Source: Prevotella sp.
GTDB taxonomy: Bacteria > Bacteroidota > Bacteroidia > Bacteroidales > Bacteroidaceae
Length of the DNA: 57,878 nt
NCBI GenBank assembly: GCA_024684515.1
Contig: JAIKWS010000055.1
Span: 1 to 57,878, forward strand
Reading direction: 5' to 3'
Made by a program: the position numbers and the translations under genes. Positions 52,626 to 57,878 of this stretch are shown piece after piece; within the stretch, counting starts at the first letter, position 1; every line of letters begins with the position of its first letter. A model generated the notes under the pieces. The model was not told the DNA's origin and searched no databases. It worked only from the letters and a program-made list of their open reading frames with translations.

Positions 52626-53858
52626 CTATTCTTCAGCCAGAGAGTCCATTTCCACTGCCTCGGTTTCGTAGTCGTAGTCCACGTCCCCGTCACCCTCGTA
52701 CTCTATATCGTCATCGGGTAGCGAGACTCCCCAGTAGTAGCTGTAGCTGGCACTGTAGATCTCGTCCTCGGTCTTTATTTCCTTTCCCTCGTTGTTGACG
52801 AGAACGAATCCCTTGCTGTACTCTCCTGCCAGCAACACCCTGTCGCTGTTGGTATATTCAGGTTCGAACATGATGATGTCTTCCCCTGGCAGGCGGCATA
52901 GTTTCTCTCCCTTGTTGTTCATCATGTACCACCTGCCGTTTTCTGCCTTGGCAGCAATGAGTTTTCCGTTGTACAATACCGTCTCATACTTGTCCTTGAG
53001 TACCGTCTTTCCCTCGATAGTGGCCATTCCCATGAGCTCTGTATCCTTGTTGTAGGTGACGTAGAGACCATTGTAGATATACTGTGGTGCTATATTGTCT
53101 TTCACTTTCTTGATGGTTTTTCCTTCCCTGTCGATGAAAGTGAATTTTTCATACTCCACGGTAGTCTCGATGACGTCTCCCTCTATTTTGAAGTTGGCCG
53201 GTGTCATGTCTCTGAATTTCTTGGTGAAGAGCTCTTTGCCTTCCGTATCGATGACAGCCCACTTTGCGTTCTGGTTGTCCTCTGGTGTCTCTAGATAGAC
53301 GATGGCCAGTCCGTTGTTGAAATTCCAGGCGTCGGCATATTTGAATGGTACTGCAATTTCTCCATCCTCATTGATATACCCCCACTTGCCGTTGTCAAGT
53401 TTTATCATGGCCAGTCCAGAGAAGAAGTTGTATGCTCCCACCACTTTGTGTCCCTTGATTTTCTTGATGTCGAAGGGGCTTTTGCCCTCTTTGTCGATGT
53501 ACTTGACATTTCCGTTTTTGTCGACGACGGGGCAGTACTGTCCCGTGAAGGCACCGATGTCCCTGTATGTTCCTATCTTCCTGGGCTTGTCGTCTTCCAG
53601 ACTATATAGTGTGTAGGTTTGTTCCTCGTCGCTATATACGGAGAACATGCCGTTGATGATGCTGGTTGGACATCCGGAATATTTTGGCTTCACGAGTGTC
53701 TTCCCGTTGAAGTCCATGATACCCCAGTCTCCGTCTTCCTCTTCCTGGAAGGAGAATGTCGTTGCTTCGAATCCCGCACCATTACTTCCTGAGTTGTTGC
53801 AGCCAGTGGTCATGAAGACTGCAATCATCAGTGCTATCATTCCAAATGTTTTTTTCAT
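52626..53858 (-). CDS. WG-repeat lipoprotein
   Basis: A 410-residue lipoprotein (lipobox Cys20, TTGC). WG/KWG-type repeats fill the protein: GDWGIMDFNGKTLVKPKYSG near 42, GNVKYIDKEGKSPF, GKWGYINEDGEIAVPFKYAD, AKWAVIDTEGKELF, KFTFIDREGKTIKK, GRWYMMNNKGEKL and GFVLVNNEGKEI. The repeats are spaced by roughly 45-50 residues and likely form a beta-propeller-like surface. The C-terminus is very acidic (DDDIEYEGDGDVDYDYETE). The function is unknown; the family is often annotated as KWG leptospira-repeat. It begins 29 bases past the RNase R stop. Confidence 0.82.
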   Translation of the reverse strand: MKKTFGMIALMIAVFMTTGCNNSGSNGAGFEATTFSFQEEEDGDWGIMDFNGKTLVKPKYSGCPTSIINGMFSVYSDEEQTYTLYSLEDDKPRKIGTYRDIGAFTGQYCPVVDKNGNVKYIDKEGKSPFDIKKIKGHKVVGAYNFFSGLAMIKLDNGKWGYINEDGEIAVPFKYADAWNFNNGLAIVYLETPEDNQNAKWAVIDTEGKELFTKKFRDMTPANFKIEGDVIETTVEYEKFTFIDREGKTIKKVKDNIAPQYIYNGLYVTYNKDTELMGMATIEGKTVLKDKYETVLYNGKLIAAKAENGRWYMMNNKGEKLCRLPGEDIIMFEPEYTNSDRVLLAGEYSKGFVLVNNEGKEIKTEDEIYSASYSYYWGVSLPDDDIEYEGDGDVDYDYETEAVEMDSLAEE

Positions 53859-53887
53859 TGCTTTCTATGTTTTTAAAATAATGTAAT

Positions 53888-56041
53888 CTATTCGTCTGCC
53901 AGTACGAAGTCCAGCTGTCGTCTTTCGACGTTTGCCCTTGCCACCTTGATTCGTACAGCATCTCCGAGCTGGTATTTCTGGTGATGTCTTCGTCCGACGA
54001 GCTGGTAGTTTCGTTCGTCGAACTCGTAGTAGTCGCCACTGAGGTCGTGCATTCCTACCAGTCCCTCGCAGTGGTTCTCGTCAATTTCGCAGTAGATGCC
54101 GTAGCTCTGTACGCCACTGATATGAGCATCGAATTCCATCCCTATTTTGTCGGCCATGAACTCCACCATTTTGTATTTGATGCTGTCTCGTTCTGCAAAC
54201 TGTGCCGTCTGCTCCATCTGGCTTGAGTGCTCGCATAGCTCTTCGTAGTGGTCCTGGTTGGCTGATCGTCCTCCTTCCTGATAGCGGGTGAGCAGTCGGT
54301 GTACCATGGTGTCCGGATATCGCCGTATGGGCGATGTGAAGTGGGTATAGTAGTCGAATGCCAGTCCGTAGTGCCCGATGTTGTGTGTGGAGTACTTGGC
54401 TTTCATCATGGCCCTGAGAGTCAGGGTCTCCACCAGTTTCTGTTCTCGTTTTCCCTCTACGTCTGCCAGCAGTTTGTTGAGGCCTTTCGATATAGCTCCC
54501 TTGCTGCCACTGGTCTTCACCTTGTATCCGAATGGCGACAGTGCCGAGCGTAGGGTTTCCAGTTTCTGTGGGTCTGGCTGGTCGTGCACACGATACGGCA
54601 GAGTCTTCGCTTTGGTACCTTTTGGCACCCGTCCGATCATCTCGGCAACGGTGCGGTTGGCCAGCAGCATGAACTCTTCGATGAGCTGTGTGGCATCTGT
54701 CGATTTCTTGAAGTAGCATCTTGTTGGCTTTCCTTGCTCGTCGACGTCGAAGTGTAGTTCCTCTCTGTCGAACTTCACGGCCCCGTTCATGAATCTTCGT
54801 TCTCGCAGTTTCTTAGCCATCTTGTCGAGGATGCGCAACTCTGCGGCATAGTCTCCGTCCTTGCCTGTCAGCATCTCCTGCACCTCTTCGTAGGCATATC
54901 GTCGGTTGCTCTTGATGATGGTATGAGCGAGGTGCCACTTTCTGATGTTGGCCTCACCATCCATTTCGAAGATGACGCTGTAGCAGAGCTTCTCCTCATT
55001 GGGCCGCAGAGAGCATATGAAGTTGCAGAGGCGTTCGGGTAGCATGGGTATGGTGCGGTCTACCAGGTAAACGCTGGTGGCACGCTGCTGAGCCTCCTTG
55101 TCGATGACCGAGCCTTCTGTGACGTAGTGGGATACGTCAGCGATGTGTACTCCCACCTCCCATAGTGGTCTATCCTGCTTCGTGTCGATGCTGCGTATGG
55201 ACAGGGCATCGTCAAAGTCCTTGGCGTCAGCAGGGTCGATAGTGAAGGTGAGCACCTGTCGGAAGTCCTCCCTTCGTGCTATCTCCTCCTTTGTTATCTC
55301 GGCATTGATTTTGTTGGCGGCCTCTTCCACCCGTTGTGGATACTTGTATGGCAGGTCGTACTGAGCCAGTATGGCATGCATCTCCACGTCGTTGTTTCCC
55401 TGCTGTCCGAGTACGTCGATAACCTCTCCGATGAGGTTTTTCGACTCGGCACTGGGCCATTGTGTGATTTTGACCACGGCTTTCTCACCCGTCTTTCCTC
55501 CCTTCAGTTTTTTCTTTGGAATGAGGATGTCGTGAACGAAGATGTTGCCCTCGGTGACGAGGAAGGCAAAGTCTTTCTCCACCTGCAGGATGCCAACAGC
55601 CTGGTTGTGCTTTCTCTCCAGTATCTCAGTGACGATGGCTTCTTTGATATGGTTTTGTCTTCGTGCCATCATGGCCACTCTCACTCGGTCACCTCCCATG
55701 GCACTCATTGAGTTTCTCTCGGACACGAAGATGGGTTTTCCTCCATCGTCGGGCATGAACGAGTTCTTGCCATTGGCCTTGCGTATGAAGGTTCCCTCCT
55801 GTACCTGCGTCTTCAGGTTCAGTCGGTAAGTAGAGTTGTCCACCTTGCTCAGGTAGTCGTCCCACGCCATTTCCTCCATCACATCCACTGCCAGCATCTT
55901 GGCAGGATGAGTATCGAGTCTGAGCGTCTTGAAAATCTGCTTGAAGTTGAGTGCTTCGCCAGGATGAGCCTGGAAAAGTCCCTGGATAGCATCGCTGACC
56001 TGTCGCTTCGACAGTCGTTTTCCTCCTTTTTTCTGTCCCAT
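53888..56041 (-). CDS. rnr: RNase R, 3'-5' exoribonuclease
   Basis: Processive exoribonuclease that degrades structured RNA. The 717-residue protein has an N-terminal winged-helix-like region (about 5-75), cold-shock domains (about 80-230), the RNB catalytic domain with its aspartate cluster TIDPADAKDFDDALS near 266-280, and a C-terminal S1 domain (about 635-717, FDAHISGVQSYGIYCEI). Downstream RNB motifs such as TRCYFKKSTDATQLIEEFMLLAN and HFTSPIRRYPD are intact. It has its own -7 box, and the gene order with WG-repeat and PAQR genes suggests cotranscription downstream. Confidence 0.95.
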   Translation of the reverse strand: MGQKKGGKRLSKRQVSDAIQGLFQAHPGEALNFKQIFKTLRLDTHPAKMLAVDVMEEMAWDDYLSKVDNSTYRLNLKTQVQEGTFIRKANGKNSFMPDDGGKPIFVSERNSMSAMGGDRVRVAMMARRQNHIKEAIVTEILERKHNQAVGILQVEKDFAFLVTEGNIFVHDILIPKKKLKGGKTGEKAVVKITQWPSAESKNLIGEVIDVLGQQGNNDVEMHAILAQYDLPYKYPQRVEEAANKINAEITKEEIARREDFRQVLTFTIDPADAKDFDDALSIRSIDTKQDRPLWEVGVHIADVSHYVTEGSVIDKEAQQRATSVYLVDRTIPMLPERLCNFICSLRPNEEKLCYSVIFEMDGEANIRKWHLAHTIIKSNRRYAYEEVQEMLTGKDGDYAAELRILDKMAKKLRERRFMNGAVKFDREELHFDVDEQGKPTRCYFKKSTDATQLIEEFMLLANRTVAEMIGRVPKGTKAKTLPYRVHDQPDPQKLETLRSALSPFGYKVKTSGSKGAISKGLNKLLADVEGKREQKLVETLTLRAMMKAKYSTHNIGHYGLAFDYYTHFTSPIRRYPDTMVHRLLTRYQEGGRSANQDHYEELCEHSSQMEQTAQFAERDSIKYKMVEFMADKIGMEFDAHISGVQSYGIYCEIDENHCEGLVGMHDLSGDYYEFDERNYQLVGRRHHQKYQLGDAVRIKVARANVERRQLDFVLADE

Positions 56042-56069
56042 AGTAATATCGTTTTATAGTTCATGCAGG

Positions 56070-56077
56070 CAAAGTTA
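56070..56077 (-). promoter_or_regulatory. Bacteroidetes -7 box (TAACTTTG) for rnr
   Basis: On the minus strand TAACTTTG (56077-56070) lies 28 bases before the rnr ATG and fits TAnnTTTG. Confidence 0.6.
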
Positions 56078-56108
56078 CGAATTATTTCCGTAACTTCCAA
56101 GATTTTTG

Positions 56109-57470
56109 TCAATAAATCTCCAGTGCCAGTGGCTGTTGGGGCAGGTTGGCTGGTAGTTTCACGGTGATTCGCTGTCCTTCGATGCTGTATTTCAGCTTTT
56201 TCCCCGTGCTCAGCAGTCGTATGTGCTTCTTGGGCAGCAGTGTGGTCCAGCTCAGTTGCGTGGGCAAGGTCTCGTTGTCTGTCAGGCAGCAGATGGCATA
56301 TTTGCGCATCCCGTCTTTCGAGGCTGTGAACCACAGTGTTCCTTCGTGGTAGTGGTCTGTGGTTGTGGTGGCATAGATGGCCTTGCCGTTGGCCCTGAGC
56401 CATTGGCCTATCTCGTGCAGTCGGTCTGTTGCCTCCACATTGATGATTCCTTCTGGTGTTGGCCCTACTCCCAGCACCATATTTCCTCCCTTGGCCACGA
56501 TTTCCGCCAGGGTGTTGATGATTGTCCGTGCCGACTTGTAACGTCCATGTGGAGTGTATCCCCAGTCGTCGGTCAGTGGTATACAGCTTTCCCATGGGTA
56601 GTTCAGCTGTTGCTCTGGAATGGCACGTTCCGGTGTCTGATAGTTCTCGTAGGGACCTCTGATGGTTCGGTCTACGACGATCAGTCCCGGCTGGTGCTGT
56701 CGTGCCATGCTAGCCAGCGATGGCATGTCGATGTCCTGTCCGTAGCGTTCCGGGCACACCCATCCTCCATCCAGCCACAGGATGTCCACACGTCCGTAGC
56801 GGCTCATGATCTCGGCAATCTGTCTGTGTGTGAACTTAGTGAATTGTTGCCAGCGCCAGGGGTGCTGGTCGATGGAATAGTTCACGTTGCGTCCTTTCTT
56901 CGCATAGACGTCCCACCAGTAGTACTGCGAGTGCCAGTCGGGCTTGGAGAAGTAGGCACCGATGGTGAAGCCCTTGTCGCGATAGGCATCGAAGACATGT
57001 CGCAGCACGTCCCTGCGTGGATTGCTGCTGAAGGCATGCCGGGCGATGGTATAGTCCGTCTCCTGCGAGTCGTACATGCAGAAACCGTCGTGGTGCTTCG
57101 TGGTGAAGATCATGTATTTCATCCCTGCGTCGCTACAGGCCTGTGCCCATTGCGTGGGGTCAAACTGCGTGGGGTTGAACTCGTCGGCCAGTCCCCAGTA
57201 CCAGTCCAGATACTGCTGGTAGGTGCGGGTGGTATCGCGGGTGATCCAGTTCTCGTCGCAGATGCTCCACGACTCCACGATGCCCGGCACGGCATAGATG
57301 CCCCAGTGGAGCAGCACTCCGAACTTCAGGTCCTGCCATGCTTTGAGGTTTTTCACAACGAGCGAGTCCGAGGGCCATTCGTATCCGTCCGACTGCTCGT
57401 GTATATTGTTGGTCTGTGCTGCCGTCAGCAGTGGCAGCAGCGTGAGTATGGTCAGCAGTTTCTTTCTCAT
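56109..57470 (-). CDS. GH29 alpha-L-fucosidase, secreted
   Basis: Retaining fucosidase releasing L-fucose from glycans. The start at 57470 (MRKKLLT) gives 453 residues and a signal peptide cut near LTAAQ. An ATG at 57500 overlaps the -7 box at 57498-57505 and is rejected. The catalytic barrel shows KFGVLLHWGIYAVPG, the FTTKHHDGFCMYDS motif, SKPDWH, and the nucleophile Asp in DILWLDGGW. A short C-terminal beta domain follows (about 350-453). The acid/base residue cannot be assigned with certainty because it varies in this family. The gene is separated from the other polysaccharide genes, so its substrate could be a plant xyloglucan or host glycan. Confidence 0.92.
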   Translation of the reverse strand: MRKKLLTILTLLPLLTAAQTNNIHEQSDGYEWPSDSLVVKNLKAWQDLKFGVLLHWGIYAVPGIVESWSICDENWITRDTTRTYQQYLDWYWGLADEFNPTQFDPTQWAQACSDAGMKYMIFTTKHHDGFCMYDSQETDYTIARHAFSSNPRRDVLRHVFDAYRDKGFTIGAYFSKPDWHSQYYWWDVYAKKGRNVNYSIDQHPWRWQQFTKFTHRQIAEIMSRYGRVDILWLDGGWVCPERYGQDIDMPSLASMARQHQPGLIVVDRTIRGPYENYQTPERAIPEQQLNYPWESCIPLTDDWGYTPHGRYKSARTIINTLAEIVAKGGNMVLGVGPTPEGIINVEATDRLHEIGQWLRANGKAIYATTTTDHYHEGTLWFTASKDGMRKYAICCLTDNETLPTQLSWTTLLPKKHIRLLSTGKKLKYSIEGQRITVKLPANLPQQPLALEIY

Positions 57471-57497
57471 CGTATATATATTGTTTACATTCATGGG

Positions 57498-57505
57498 CAA
57501 AGTTA
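57498..57505 (-). promoter_or_regulatory. Bacteroidetes -7 box (TAACTTTG) for the GH29 gene
   Basis: TAACTTTG on the minus strand, 28 bases before ATG 57470, matches TAnnTTTG and decides the start codon. The region 57506-57834 holds no gene that I can support; it has a GTTTCTAAT direct repeat and the next promoter. Confidence 0.6.
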
Positions 57506-57797
57506 CGAAAAAAGCTTGTAAAAGCGAAGCGATTTTGGAAGATTAACGCAATTCAGCCTGAAATAAAGGCAAGACGGGGAAGAATGGGGAAGTACAATTT
57601 GGGTGTGAAAGCAAAATGGGGAGGATTGGTGAAGGAGTTAAGTTTCTAATTCGTAACCCGAAAACAGGTTTCTAATACTGGTTTTTCGACTAAGCAAATC
57701 GGAGCAGAATGGCGCACTTTTCACCGCCTCTTCGCAGCCCGTTTCTTATTCCGCAAACTGCTACATTTTGCATAGCGATGGATGCCAAAAGAAATAG

Positions 57798-57805
57798 TAG
57801 TTTTG
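57798..57805 (+). promoter_or_regulatory. Bacteroidetes -7 box (TAGTTTTG) before the edge ORF
   Basis: TAGTTTTG fits TAnnTTTG, 30 bases before ATG 57835, consistent with the start of a transcription unit there. Confidence 0.5.
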
Positions 57806-57834
57806 CAGCCAGAATTAAAAACGGAGTAAGAAAC

Positions 57835-57878
57835 ATGAGAAGTACTTTTAACATTCTGTTCTATGTGAACAAGAGTAA
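57835..57878 (+). CDS. N-terminal fragment of a probable tyrosine recombinase (integrase), cut by the window edge
   Basis: Only 14 complete codons are present: MRSTFNILFYVNKS. The MRSTF-x-[IL]-LFY opening is characteristic of Bacteroidetes site-specific tyrosine recombinases found on conjugative transposons, prophages and integrated islands. The arm-binding domain would normally continue with several Arg/Lys-rich strands, which are outside the window. The preceding promoter box supports a real gene start. The call depends on a short match and should be confirmed with the downstream sequence. Confidence 0.55.
   Translation, partial: MRSTFNILFYVNKS

Overview
The window looks like part of a chromosome of a polysaccharide-degrading Prevotellaceae bacterium (gut or rumen Prevotella type). 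The evidence is the SusC/SusD outer-membrane pairs, lipoproteins with Bacteroidetes-style lipoboxes, -7 boxes of the TAnnTTTG type in front of most transcription units, A-rich leaders with little Shine-Dalgarno, and proteins ending in a short basic C-terminal motif. No rRNA, tRNA, CRISPR array or complete mobile element was recognised.

Layout. (1) 1-550: repeat-rich, no gene. (2) 551-6794: a xylan block, with a secreted SASA-type esterase divergent from a GPH symporter - GH10 xylanase - GH43 xylosidase/arabinosidase - ECF sigma factor operon. (3) 7059-10640: a 1193-residue secreted protein with three binding-module-like domains, closed by a clear terminator. (4) 11040-28334: a 17-kb operon in the order fasciclin lipoprotein, SusC, SusD, fasciclin, fasciclin, SusC, SusD. 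Its promoter region is nearly identical (35 of 38 bases) to the one before the 1193-residue gene, so the two units are probably co-regulated. (5) 28335-29412: a gene-free kilobase full of short-period and palindromic repeats. (6) 29413-33421: a GH88-DUF2264 fusion and a double alpha/beta-hydrolase esterase. (7) 33422-38298: small genes (TfoX-N-like, orphan lipoproteins, a DUF5715-like ORF, an esterase-LamG fusion) separated by more repeat arrays. (8) 38299-45744: a beta-mannan block, with a binding lipoprotein, a CE7 esterase, GH26 mannanase, GH130 phosphorylase, GPH symporter and cellobiose/mannobiose 2-epimerase, which together form a complete mannobiose phosphorolysis route. (9) 45745-46682: a second repeat-rich gap. 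(10) 46683-51960: nitrite ammonification, nrfH-nrfA-porin-ccsB(ResB)-ccsA. (11) 51967-57470, minus strand: GH29 fucosidase, RNase R, WG-repeat lipoprotein, hemolysin III/PAQR family protein. (12) 57835-end: the first codons of what looks like a tyrosine recombinase, so an integrated element may begin at the right edge.

How it works together. Secreted or surface enzymes and esterases release acetylated xylo- and manno-oligosaccharides. The two SusCD pairs and their fasciclin partners would take up a glycan that cannot be identified from sequence. Two inner-membrane symporters import small oligosaccharides, and cytoplasmic GH43, GH130 and epimerase finish them. The nrf operon would dispose of fermentation electrons on nitrite.

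The least explained signal is a set of at least seven intergenic arrays between 28.6 and 46.3 kb. Their sequences differ, but they share a repeat period of exactly 11 or 22 bp, and several units are palindromic.
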